Virus record (IMG/VR): IMGVR_UViG_3300027983_000080
Location: 1-29,208 of that record
Source: a virus
DNA length: 29,208 bases
Strand: one strand, 5' to 3'
This document shows, in pieces, positions 5,335 to 12,734 of this stretch (position 1 is the stretch's first letter; every line of letters starts with the position of its first letter). The translations under genes were made by a program, and so were the position numbers. The notes beneath the pieces are model-generated. The model was given only the letters and a program-made list of their open reading frames with translations. It did not search any database and was not told where the DNA came from.

Positions 5335-5591
5335 GAACATGATTTCAAGGGGAATACCTTCTAGCTAAACTCGTAAGAGAGTTCTGATCGAAAGATCGTG
5401 GGCATACAAAACGAGAGGCGAAAAGGATGTATAACTGGACCATGTGTAGATAACCCTAAGGGCACATGCACCGACCTGATGGTGAACAATCAGCCTTGCA
5501 AGTGGGCGACTGGATCGGGGAACACTTGCACCTTAAAGTCTCTTACCTTATACCTCCGTGCAGGCAGTAGTATACAGTAAGAGGCTTTTTT
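5322..5591 (+). ncRNA. Uncharacterised structured non-coding RNA, about 250-270 nt, ending in an intrinsic terminator
   Basis: A chain of hairpins can be drawn by eye: CTTGAAAT/ATTTCAAG (5322-5329 with 5342-5349); AACTC/GAGTT (5368-5372 with 5379-5383); GATC-GAAA-GATC, a GNRA tetraloop (5386-5397); CATGTG/CACATG (5441-5446 with 5463-5468) enclosing CCC/GGG; CTGAT/ATCAG (5476-5480 with 5489-5493); TGCAAGTG/CACTTGCA (5497-5504 with 5523-5530); and the terminator stem GTCTCTTAC/GTAAGAGGC (5538-5546 with 5577-5585) followed by six T. The terminator loop contains ACCTCC, complementary to a Shine-Dalgarno. No match to tmRNA, RNase P, SRP, tRNA or group I intron signatures was seen. A 60-codon GTG frame here is not credible. 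Confidence 0.6.
5538..5591 (+). terminator. Rho-independent terminator of the structured RNA
   Basis: A nine-pair stem (one G-U) joins 5538-5546 and 5577-5585, with a further TATAC/GTATA stem inside (5549-5553 with 5570-5574), followed directly by TTTTTT (5586-5591) and more T-rich sequence. This would end the RNA about 150 bases before the small terminase gene, so read-through or a separate start is needed for late expression. Confidence 0.75.
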
Positions 5592-5605
5592 ATCTTTTAA
5601 ATTCA

Positions 5606-5706
5606 GTTTGGCCAGATTCGTCTATCGGAGTACTAATCTACTAATAAACCGTAGGGCAGTGTGTGAGCTTCAGTAGACGGGCTTGGTCACTTTACACCAA
5701 ACCTCC
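5606..5706 (+). promoter_or_regulatory. Structured leader element upstream of the small terminase gene
   Basis: 5609-5624 pairs with 5674-5689 in a 16-position helix with a single A-C mismatch (several G-U pairs, which suggests selection on RNA rather than DNA). Closing alternatives GTTTGG/CCAAAC (5606-5611 with 5697-5702) and TTGGT/ACCAA also exist. The 49-base internal loop holds smaller stems. The end reads CCAAACCTCCACCA, but no tRNA cloverleaf can be folded. It could be a second small RNA, an mRNA leader controlling terS, or a processed RNA. Confidence 0.5.
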
Positions 5707-5741
5707 ACCAATTCTAATTACTTGATTACTCAAACTATCCC

Positions 5742-6338
5742 ATGATACCATTTAGTATGGAATATGATCTGGTAGAATCCCCTAACATTACTGATCTTAT
5801 CGAAGACAGTTTAAGGCCTACGTTAAACGCTAACCCTAAGCTGCGTAAGTTCGTACGCGCATACGAAGGCGACTTGGTGTACGCCCTCAGGATCGCAGGG
5901 TATCACGGTACAGACATTTCACTACAAGCAAAAGGCATGGAGCTACTCAAGCGCCCAGACATTAAGCAAGCAATACTCAATCAAGTAGCTAAAACAGATA
6001 AACGAGAAGCAAACCTACTAACTAAAATAGACAGAATGGAATTTTTAGCATCGGTAGTGCGAAACTCAGACCCATTTGAGCGCCCAGTTAAAGACGACTA
6101 TGGACAAGAAGTAGCTCCCGAGCCTACAACCATGGCACTGCGCCTCAAAGCCCTAGACATGTACAACAAAATGGAAGGCGACTACCACACAAACGTACAC
6201 GTAAATCATGAAGTCAATATTACCGATTTAATACTATCCTCCTATACAGACGTTACTAGGCCCATAGAAGCCATAGAAGCAGATTATACCTCTACAGACG
6301 ACACACCCATACCTAAATTAGAAACATTAGGACTATAA
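5742..6338 (+). CDS. terS: Terminase small subunit (198 aa)
   Basis: The DNA-recognition subunit of the packaging motor, which selects viral DNA for the large subunit. Residues 39-75 have the helix-turn-helix layout common to small terminases: G43, A48, AGY (52-54), then the helix with ELL+RP.I at 67-75. The middle (93-115) carries the 'RMEFLASVVRN' helix and the rest is a charged tail ending in Thr/Asp-rich sequence. Length is typical. It lies directly before the large terminase. The start is uncertain: neither this ATG nor the one at 5757 has a Shine-Dalgarno, and an in-frame stop at 5715 blocks longer starts. Assignment rests on position and the motif. Confidence 0.8.
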   Translation: MIPFSMEYDLVESPNITDLIEDSLRPTLNANPKLRKFVRAYEGDLVYALRIAGYHGTDISLQAKGMELLKRPDIKQAILNQVAKTDKREANLLTKIDRMEFLASVVRNSDPFERPVKDDYGQEVAPEPTTMALRLKALDMYNKMEGDYHTNVHVNHEVNITDLILSSYTDVTRPIEAIEADYTSTDDTPIPKLETLGL

Positions 6339-6340
6339 CT

Positions 6341-8077
6341 TTGAACAATCCTAACGACATATTTGACCTACTACTGGCACCTAGAGTAATACCTACTCCT
6401 ACAGAAGTAACATCGAACGTATTAGTATTTGAACCAAAGTATGCAGAAGTACCAAAGCAGTCTTCACTCAATGAAAAGTTTAACTCAGCAGCGCCACTTA
6501 AAATATCAATAGCAGAAAAACTTAGACTATGGCGACTAAGGTACAGATACTTCTTCGAAGAAGTATTAGACATGGAGTTAGACGACTGGCAGGTAGACTT
6601 TGTAGAGAGCTTTTTAAAGAATGAACGTACAGTGGCCATTGCATCAAAAGGCGTAGGTAAAACTAAGCTACTAGCAGGATGCGCACTGTACATGCTAGTG
6701 CTATACCATGAACCTAAACTTGCAGTAATGTCAGTAACTAAAGATCACTTACGAGATAACTTATGGGCAGAAATACTTAAGTTTATAGAAAAGTCTCCAT
6801 TCTTAAAGTCGATATTAGATAAGAGTGCTACACGGATTAGCTTTAAAGGGTCTGACGTAGCGTTCATTGCATCAAGATCAATACCTAAAGGGTCTAACGA
6901 AGAAGATATGAAGTCTGCTCTGGCCGGACTTCACGCTAACCACGTAGCGTTTTTTGTAGATGAAGCTGGGTCTATGCCTGATTCACTATGGGATACTGCA
7001 GATGCAATCCTAGCGAATGAAGATTTACACCCGACTATACCAAAGTTCGCTAGGATACTTGCATGTGCAAACGCAGAGATGCCTAGAGGACTATTCTATC
7101 GGGTATACACTTCAAATATTGCAGGTAACAAGTCCGTAGAAGCAATGCAGTGGAACATGATAAATATCAGTTCTGACCCACTAGACCCTAAACGCTCAAA
7201 GCGAGTATCAAAAGCTTGGGCACAAGGGGTAATTGATAAATACGGTGGACGAGATCACCCAGTAGTAAAAATTAACGTACTAGGGATATACCCAGATACT
7301 TCACAGGAGCTATTCCTATCGGAGTGGGAAATTGATGAAGCAATGCGGCGCAGTTATGACGACCACTTAGTAGCTCACCATGAACCTTCCATGGGGGTAG
7401 ACGTTTCTAGGGGTGGAGATGATACGATAATAGTCACCCGTAAAGGGCTTAAAGTGTACCCATTTGTCCAAGTTAAGCCGGGTGCCGATGGGCATGAAGT
7501 AGGACGGGCAGTAAAACGTGAGGCCTTTGCACGTAGAGTAAACAGGGTAAAAGTAGATGGAACTGGAGGCTACGGGCTATCAGTAGTAGATTATTTAAAA
7601 GCAGAAGGGTCCCTAGACGTAATATCTATTATATACAACCGAACTGCGACTAGACCCGAAAGCTTTAATAACATACGTACAGAAATGTACTGCAAAATGA
7701 GGGACTGGATTAGAGCAGGTGGGGCTCTACCTATGGACCCTATGCTCAAAGAAGACCTACTTGCACCAAAGCTAAACATCAGAGGTTCAAGGTTTGAGCT
7801 AGAGCCTAAAGAAGAAATACGCAAACGACTTGGACGCTCACCAGATAGGGCAGATGCACTAGCACAGACATTTGCAGAAATGAATACTCTCGAAGAAGGT
7901 ACGTTAGATACTGCCCAAGACCCTGATACTTATGATGAAGAGGGCAACATTAGACCGCTAGACGAAAGGATTTTACTAAGAACTCTTAGGATGCGACAAT
8001 CTAGCAGTAATGAGGGTAATCATAAATCTAATGACACAAATGCTAGACATAATGTAAACTCTAAACATCTATCTTAA
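6341..8077 (+). CDS. terL: Terminase large subunit, ATPase and nuclease (578 aa)
   Basis: The motor that pumps DNA into the prohead and cuts the concatemer. Walker A is ASKGVGKTKL (residues 101-110); Walker B is VAFFVDEAG (202-210, with D207 and E208); a coupling-motif region follows around 240-245 (LACANA). The RNase H-like nuclease has acidic residues in MGVDVSRGGDD (D354), KVDGTGGYG (D406) and SPDRADALAQT (D502, D505). All expected catalytic elements are present, so it should be functional. It starts at TTG, three bases after terS, with only a weak AGGA upstream; no ATG fits. The C-terminal 60 residues are low-complexity and may contact the portal. Confidence 0.95.
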   Translation: MNNPNDIFDLLLAPRVIPTPTEVTSNVLVFEPKYAEVPKQSSLNEKFNSAAPLKISIAEKLRLWRLRYRYFFEEVLDMELDDWQVDFVESFLKNERTVAIASKGVGKTKLLAGCALYMLVLYHEPKLAVMSVTKDHLRDNLWAEILKFIEKSPFLKSILDKSATRISFKGSDVAFIASRSIPKGSNEEDMKSALAGLHANHVAFFVDEAGSMPDSLWDTADAILANEDLHPTIPKFARILACANAEMPRGLFYRVYTSNIAGNKSVEAMQWNMINISSDPLDPKRSKRVSKAWAQGVIDKYGGRDHPVVKINVLGIYPDTSQELFLSEWEIDEAMRRSYDDHLVAHHEPSMGVDVSRGGDDTIIVTRKGLKVYPFVQVKPGADGHEVGRAVKREAFARRVNRVKVDGTGGYGLSVVDYLKAEGSLDVISIIYNRTATRPESFNNIRTEMYCKMRDWIRAGGALPMDPMLKEDLLAPKLNIRGSRFELEPKEEIRKRLGRSPDRADALAQTFAEMNTLEEGTLDTAQDPDTYDEEGNIRPLDERILLRTLRMRQSSSNEGNHKSNDTNARHNVNSKHLS

Positions 8078-8091
8078 AATGAGGGTTATAT

Positions 8092-8757
8092 ATGGCAACT
8101 AAAAAGAAAGCAAGAAGAGTATCAACAGTGTTCGGTAAGCAGAAAGTAATGACTACTCCCGAAGTTGCTGCAAAGATTAAGTCGGGGCAAATTTCCCCAG
8201 ACACGCATACATTTTCACAGAATGACGGATCAGTTAAATTTGCTCCTAAACGCAGAGCAGTAGTTGGTGGAAACGGGATTATTCCTACGGCAAATAGTGC
8301 TGCAGGTAGCATAGGTGCATCAGCAAATAGTGCTGCAGGTAGCATAGGTGCTGGGTACAACAGAGCTACAGGTGATGCTCCAGTATCTAACAAAGCTTCA
8401 GGCAGCATGGGTGCTGGAGCTAACAGAGCTACAGGTGATGCTCCAGTATCTAACAAAGCTTCAGGCAGCATGGGAGCCGGGGCAAATAGGGCCACAGGTA
8501 ACGCGCCTACGTCAGACAAAGTGCCCCAAACAGGAGTACCTACTACCGATAAGGCCACTGGCCAGCCGATAACTCCTGCTCAGAAAGTACAAATGCAAGA
8601 GCAGCAAGCTATCAAAGTAGCGCCTTTCAAAGCAGACCTAGCGGCATTATCCACCCAGATTAATGACTTAATGTCAGGGCTTGACTCCGCAGAGGACGAT
8701 GACCAAATAGGTGTTATTAGACAAAAAATTGACGCATTTAAATCAGCTATAGCCTAA
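8092..8757 (+). CDS. Repeat-containing virion-associated hypothetical protein (221 aa)
   Basis: Between the terminase and portal genes, with a good ribosome site (GAGGGTTATAT). The N-terminus is very basic (MATKKKARRVSTVFGKQK). Residues about 65-145 are low-complexity: two NSAAGSIGA units, then two near-exact 21-residue units starting NRATGDAPVSNKASGSMG and a third diverged one. The C-terminal 70 residues (from ITPAQKVQ) form a charged helical region that may oligomerise. I do not recognise a family. Position suggests a head-associated or portal-interacting protein; the Ala/Gly/Ser-rich linker resembles flexible linkers in minor virion proteins. Confidence 0.65.
   Translation: MATKKKARRVSTVFGKQKVMTTPEVAAKIKSGQISPDTHTFSQNDGSVKFAPKRRAVVGGNGIIPTANSAAGSIGASANSAAGSIGAGYNRATGDAPVSNKASGSMGAGANRATGDAPVSNKASGSMGAGANRATGNAPTSDKVPQTGVPTTDKATGQPITPAQKVQMQEQQAIKVAPFKADLAALSTQINDLMSGLDSAEDDDQIGVIRQKIDAFKSAIA
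8283..8514 (+). repeat. In-frame coding repeats (27-bp-type and 63-bp units)
   Basis: Within the 221-aa gene, units starting at 8359 and 8422 are near-identical over 63 bp, and a diverged third copy starts at 8485. Upstream are two copies of a shorter unit (GCAAATAGTGCTGCAGGTAG at about 8290 and 8323). All lengths are multiples of three, so copy-number change keeps the frame. The high DNA identity of the first two long copies points to recent duplication. Confidence 0.8.
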
Positions 8758-8768
8758 GGGGTACGCAA

Positions 8769-10556
8769 ATGTACACGTATAACTTATCTGAAGTTGAGTT
8801 TTTAAGAGCTGACATGGTGAACGAGCTGCAGGAATACATGCCTGAGTTTAGGCTTGCGGCAGCGTTTACTAACCCTAGATCAATTAAAAATCCCGGTGAA
8901 AAGCTACATCGTAAGATAGAATCAAAGGTATTAAAAAATACCGCAGGTATGGCACTTAGAACGGCCACCGCAGGTATGTTTAACGGGGCTACCCCTAAGA
9001 CTAGACCTTGGTTTACTTCGGTAGTGTCTAACCCAGTAGTAGCAAGAACTACGGCAAATAAACAGTTTACTACCCGTGAAGATGCAATAATTGCAGAAGT
9101 AATGCAGATAAATAATACCTACCGCGCATTACCTCTCTTATATAAAGATACCCTACAGTTTTCTACTGGCGCTTGTATGATGTTACCTCACCCTATATAC
9201 GGGTCATGGTTGTATCCTCTAGCTACTGGGACGTACTCTTTTTCATGTGATGCTGAGGGCAATCCCGAAATGTTTTGCCGTGACTTCGTGTACACAGTTA
9301 AACAAGTAGTAGACTCTTTTGGTACAGTTGGAGTAGACGGGGAGCCTATCTGGGATAACTTCCACCCGTACATTAAAGACTGTTATAATAAGTGCCTGTT
9401 CAATGAAAAGGTTTACCTTACTACGGTAATACTCCCGAATAAAAAGTGGCAACCGTTACGAGAAGACAAGTTAAACCCTACAGACCGAAAGTACCAAGCG
9501 TACACATACGTACAACGCTTTGGCTCCGCTTCAGGTAGATTCTCTGGACTTTCATCGAGAGAACTTAACCGTGACAGAAAGGACGTAGTAGGCAATAACG
9601 GGTTTTTGAAAGTGGCAGGGTTTAGTTATTTCCCAGTGATTATTTCACGGTGGGAATTGCTGGCCGAAGAAAACTTTGGTGCAGGAGCCCCTACGCAGCT
9701 TGCCCTTGCAGACATTATGACTTTCCAAGAAATGCAAAGAGCAAGGCTTAATGCTATCGATAAAATGGTAAGACCTCCTATGGTTGGACCTGCTAGTATG
9801 AAAAGACACCAGTCTTCTATTCTTGCTGGAGGGATTACGTACGTTGAGGATAACCAGTTAGGAGCCTCATTCAGACCCGCTTTCGAAGTTAGCTCACGCA
9901 TATCTGACCTAATTGCAGACCAAGCAGAATACAAGGACATTATTGACGAGGCCTACTACATTAACTTGTTCATGATGTTAATTGGCCAAGACTTAAAATC
10001 ACACGTATCTGCCCAAGAGATAAATGCCCGAGCGGCAGAAAAGCTACAACTTTTAGGCCCAGCACTATCGCAGTGGGACTTTGATATAGGGTCTAAGTTA
10101 ATTGGTAACAATAGGCATATACTTAGAGAGCAAGGAAGGCTTCAGCCTCTACCTAGAGCAATGCTAGAAAATATGGGGGCAGGAAATGTACCTATAAGAG
10201 TTGAATACGTTTCTACTTTGGCACTAGCGCAGAAAGCGGCTAACCTAAATACTATGGAAAGATTCATAGGGATTGTAGGTACGATAGCTGAAACTACTCA
10301 AGACTTAAGCGTTATTAAAATTATTAAGCCAGAACAGTATTTACGAACTTATGGGGATTCTATAGGATTAGACCCTAACCTACTTTTAACTGAAGACGAG
10401 TTTGCCAGTGCTAAAAAAGCTGAAGCTCAAAAGCAAGCAGAGGCCCAACAGCAAAACGCTTCAATGCAACAGTCAGAAGTAGCTAAAAACCTATCTCAAG
10501 CAAAAATTGGCGAAGGGTCAATGCTTGATACAATGATGAGCGCATCGAGTTTATAA
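8769..10556 (+). CDS. Portal (head-to-tail connector) protein (595 aa)
   Basis: Forms the dodecameric ring at the special vertex through which DNA enters and leaves. The N-terminal segment ATAGMFNGATPKTRPWFTSV (66-85) is the hallmark 'A.aGM..G.T.P.r.WF' motif of podoviral head-to-tail connecting proteins. Length is near the 500-600 expected. The part at 310-345 (LADIMTFQEMQRARLNAIDKM, residues 318-338) and the following Met/Pro segment (RPPMVGPASM) match the stem and crown-proximal region of the family. The tail is Gln/Ala-rich (about 540-575). AAGGGG lies seven bases upstream. Its stop overlaps the next gene's ATG (TAATG). Confidence 0.9.
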   Translation: MYTYNLSEVEFLRADMVNELQEYMPEFRLAAAFTNPRSIKNPGEKLHRKIESKVLKNTAGMALRTATAGMFNGATPKTRPWFTSVVSNPVVARTTANKQFTTREDAIIAEVMQINNTYRALPLLYKDTLQFSTGACMMLPHPIYGSWLYPLATGTYSFSCDAEGNPEMFCRDFVYTVKQVVDSFGTVGVDGEPIWDNFHPYIKDCYNKCLFNEKVYLTTVILPNKKWQPLREDKLNPTDRKYQAYTYVQRFGSASGRFSGLSSRELNRDRKDVVGNNGFLKVAGFSYFPVIISRWELLAEENFGAGAPTQLALADIMTFQEMQRARLNAIDKMVRPPMVGPASMKRHQSSILAGGITYVEDNQLGASFRPAFEVSSRISDLIADQAEYKDIIDEAYYINLFMMLIGQDLKSHVSAQEINARAAEKLQLLGPALSQWDFDIGSKLIGNNRHILREQGRLQPLPRAMLENMGAGNVPIRVEYVSTLALAQKAANLNTMERFIGIVGTIAETTQDLSVIKIIKPEQYLRTYGDSIGLDPNLLLTEDEFASAKKAEAQKQAEAQQQNASMQQSEVAKNLSQAKIGEGSMLDTMMSASSL

Positions 10557-10921
10557 TGAGCTACATATCTAAAGTTATTGCTACAAAAGACGGGCGCAAG
10601 TTCATTAATGAAGTGCTGTCCTTTTGTGGAGTGTACCAGTCGTCTGACGGAACTGCTAATGACCTATTAAGGAAAGAAGGCAAGCGTCAGGTAGGGTTAC
10701 ACATACTAAGTTTAATTAAGGAAAAAAATGACAGGACGCACCTATATTCTATGATGGAGGAAGCGTACCTCGCTAACAAGGAGAAAGAAGATGAGCAAAG
10801 AGAATCAAGCAAACGTAGCCGAGAAGATCACGACTCCGGAACCAATTTCAACTACCAGTACTACACCGGAGATAGAAGCGACGACGAAGGACACGACTCT
10901 GGAGAAGGACTTAACCTCTAA
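10556..10921 (+). CDS. Bbp19-like small structural protein (121 aa) with overprinted tail
   Basis: Residues 8-75 fit the Bbp19-type phage domain: 'ATKDGRKFINEVLSFCGVYQ', then the 'EGKRQVGLHILSLI' helix and 'HLYSMMEEAYLANK'. In BPP-1-like phages this gene also lies between portal and capsid genes, and the protein is thought to be a minor structural or assembly component. The start overlaps the portal stop by one base. The last 43 codons (10791-10921) lie in the same DNA as the start of the scaffold-like gene, read in another frame; there the protein is low-complexity (Ser, Arg, Asp, Gly), beyond the conserved domain. Confidence 0.75.
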   Translation: MSYISKVIATKDGRKFINEVLSFCGVYQSSDGTANDLLRKEGKRQVGLHILSLIKEKNDRTHLYSMMEEAYLANKEKEDEQRESSKRSREDHDSGTNFNYQYYTGDRSDDEGHDSGEGLNL

Positions 10922-11486
10922 TGCAGGCATTATCGAAGAAGCAGTTTCTACCGAAGTACCCGTAGAAGTTGCAGCGGTAGAGGCCGCTACTGAAGTAGTT
11001 GCCGCTACTGAAATAGAGCCGTATGAACTATCTCTAGATGAGGAAAGCCCTCTGACAGATGAAGAGTTTGACGAAGTAGTACAAGAGGCAGAACGTCTTA
11101 AACTTGGTAAAGAAGATGCTGAAAAGTTAATCAAGATGAGAGAGTACTCCCACAAAGCTAGTACTGAAATATTTGAGAAGTCTATCCAAGAACGTAACGA
11201 TAACATGGTTAAAGAATACAAGAGCGATACCGCGCTACACACAGTAGAGGCCAAGCTTTCTCTACGTGAAGCAGTTAAAGCTTTTGGAGGCGATCCATCT
11301 TTCAAAGAGATGTTTAAAGACCCTTCTATGAACTTTAATGTACCTCTTGCTAAGTTCCTTATCTCGGTAGGGGATAGAATTAGAGGCGGCCAAGATACTC
11401 TTCCTACTAAGAAAGGTAGCAGTGTTATTTCGGACGATGCGTCAACGTTAACTAAGGCAGCGAACAATTTTTATAAAGGTATGTAA
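10791..11486 (+). CDS. Probable capsid assembly scaffolding protein (231 aa)
   Basis: Scaffolds guide capsid protein into proheads and then leave. This protein lies immediately before the major capsid gene, is very acidic, and has a disordered N-terminal third (Glu/Thr/Ala-rich, residues 1-80), a helical middle (DEEFDEVVQEAERLKLGKED and on) and a basic end, the usual layout. There is no sequence signature, so the call rests on position and composition. The start is supported by AAGGAG seven bases upstream, inside the previous gene, giving a 131-base overlap in a different frame. Confidence 0.7.
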   Translation: MSKENQANVAEKITTPEPISTTSTTPEIEATTKDTTLEKDLTSNAGIIEEAVSTEVPVEVAAVEAATEVVAATEIEPYELSLDEESPLTDEEFDEVVQEAERLKLGKEDAEKLIKMREYSHKASTEIFEKSIQERNDNMVKEYKSDTALHTVEAKLSLREAVKAFGGDPSFKEMFKDPSMNFNVPLAKFLISVGDRIRGGQDTLPTKKGSSVISDDASTLTKAANNFYKGM

Positions 11487-11494
11487 AAAGGTTG

Positions 11495-11523
11495 TTGACA
11501 CAAATATAGTATGCAAATACCAT
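11495..11523 (+). promoter_or_regulatory. Sigma70-like promoter ahead of the major capsid gene
   Basis: A perfect -35 TTGACA (11495-11500), 17 bp, then TACCAT (11518-11523), a 4/6 -10. The gap between scaffold and capsid genes is 82 bases, the longest within the head block, and ends with the AAAGGTTAAATAT ribosome site. This would give the most abundant virion protein its own transcript. Confidence 0.6.
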
Positions 11524-11568
11524 ATAAGTACTAAGTGCTAATTGCCTAACTAAACAAAGGTTAAATAT

Positions 11569-12687
11569 ATGTCAATCGTATCACAAAATTATTACTCGTT
11601 CAAAGACCTAGCTCTACAAATGGGTAAAGATAGCTCTGAAGCAGACGTTATCAACATGGCTTCACGCAATAAGCCCATCCTTGAAGATGCTTTGGCGTTA
11701 CCTTGTAATGATGGTACGAAGCATAAAACGTTAATCAAGAAAGGTTTACCTACGTATGTGTTGAAAGCACTTTACGGCGGTGTTCCTGCTTCACGCGGTA
11801 ACAAGATGCCAGTAGAAGATACTTGCTCTGTTATTGCTTCTGCTGCAGAAATTGAAACTGATTACATTGATATTTTTGAAAAAGCTGAAGATAAAAAATC
11901 TGCAAGACTTGAAGAAGCTTCGGATCACATTGAGGCCCTAGGCCAAGGTGTAGAAACAATGGTTATCTACGGTAACTCTTCTTCTAACCCTCGCGCTCCT
12001 AGAGGGCTAGTTCAACGTTACTCTTCTCTTACTGCTGAAAACGGTAAGAACATTGTACACGGTGCTGGTACAATTGGTGGAGGAGACTCTGGTAAGTGTA
12101 CTTCAGTTTGGTTCATCACTTGGGATAGTTGCACTATCCACTTGATCTACCCTAAAGGTGCTAAAGCTGGTGTTGACCAGAAAGATAACGGCAAGATTAA
12201 TAAAGAAGGCCCAGAGGGTACTTACTTTGTATTCCGTGACGACTTTTCTTGGCATGTAGGGGTTTCTCTACGTGACTGGAGATACGTAGTTCGAGTTGCA
12301 GGTATCAACACTGAAGACCTACTTGCATTTATTAACGCTCAAAAAACATTCAAGTACTACTCTACTGCAAATGCTTTAACAGCTAATGCCAACGTAGCTG
12401 ATGGTTCTGGTGCAGACGTTCAGTCTACTCTAGTGTCGGAAGCTGATAACGTTGCAGGATTGTTCAAGCTTGCTTACTACCAGCATGAAGGTCGTAACCA
12501 GCAGAAAGGTAAGACATACATCTACGCTAATACTATGGTAGTAGCTGCACTAGACTTCATGGTTGACTTAGGTCTACCGGGATTTTCTAGATCAGAAATC
12601 GAAGGTGGTATGGAAGTTCTTAAGTTCCGTGGTATTCAAATTAGAGAATGTGCGGCGATCCTTAACACTGAAGACCCTCTACAATAG
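11569..12687 (+). CDS. Major capsid protein (372 aa)
   Basis: The HK97-fold shell subunit. The pattern follows capsid proteins of podoviruses near BPP-1: an N-terminal helix (YYSFKDLALQMG), 'NKPILEDALALPCNDGTKHK' (34-53), 'GLPTYVLKALYGGVPASRGN' and a following acidic helix (EIETDYIDIFEKAEDKKSAR), then 'YGNSSSNPRAPRGLVQRYSS' (134-153). Length, position after scaffold, a dedicated upstream promoter, a strong ribosome site, and cement gene next support the call. No cleavage site or protease gene is seen nearby, so maturation may not involve proteolysis. Confidence 0.88.
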   Translation: MSIVSQNYYSFKDLALQMGKDSSEADVINMASRNKPILEDALALPCNDGTKHKTLIKKGLPTYVLKALYGGVPASRGNKMPVEDTCSVIASAAEIETDYIDIFEKAEDKKSARLEEASDHIEALGQGVETMVIYGNSSSNPRAPRGLVQRYSSLTAENGKNIVHGAGTIGGGDSGKCTSVWFITWDSCTIHLIYPKGAKAGVDQKDNGKINKEGPEGTYFVFRDDFSWHVGVSLRDWRYVVRVAGINTEDLLAFINAQKTFKYYSTANALTANANVADGSGADVQSTLVSEADNVAGLFKLAYYQHEGRNQQKGKTYIYANTMVVAALDFMVDLGLPGFSRSEIEGGMEVLKFRGIQIRECAAILNTEDPLQ

Positions 12688-12699
12688 TAGTGGTCCTAG

Positions 12700-12734
12700 T
12701 ATAATGTTTTATAATTTTAAACAAAGGTAACTAT
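12700..12734 (+). promoter_or_regulatory. Consensus -10 box ahead of the cement gene (promoter uncertain)
   Basis: TATAAT at 12700-12705 is a perfect -10, but nothing near -35 fits at 16-18 bp, and there is no TGn extension. It may be chance in an AT-rich gap or a factor-dependent start. AAAGGTAACTAT provides the ribosome site for the cement gene. Confidence 0.3.

Noticed and set aside
5398-5580. 60-codon GTG frame with several cysteines across the structured RNA
   Set aside because: It follows the hairpins exactly, lacks a ribosome site and ends within the terminator stem; the RNA explanation is better.
5606-5710. A tRNA or tmRNA ending in CCA
   Set aside because: GTTTGG/CCAAAC could mimic an acceptor stem, but no T arm or anticodon arm can be drawn and the length and final stem position are wrong.
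8061-8558. 165-codon antisense frame over the repeat gene, with repeated hydrophobic peptide
   Set aside because: Repeats are inherited from the + strand coding repeat; no promoter or ribosome site.
10805-11467. 220-codon antisense frame over the scaffold-like gene
   Set aside because: Complement of a Glu/Ala/Thr-rich gene with a strong ribosome site; the antisense product is Ser/Val-rich low complexity with no start signal.
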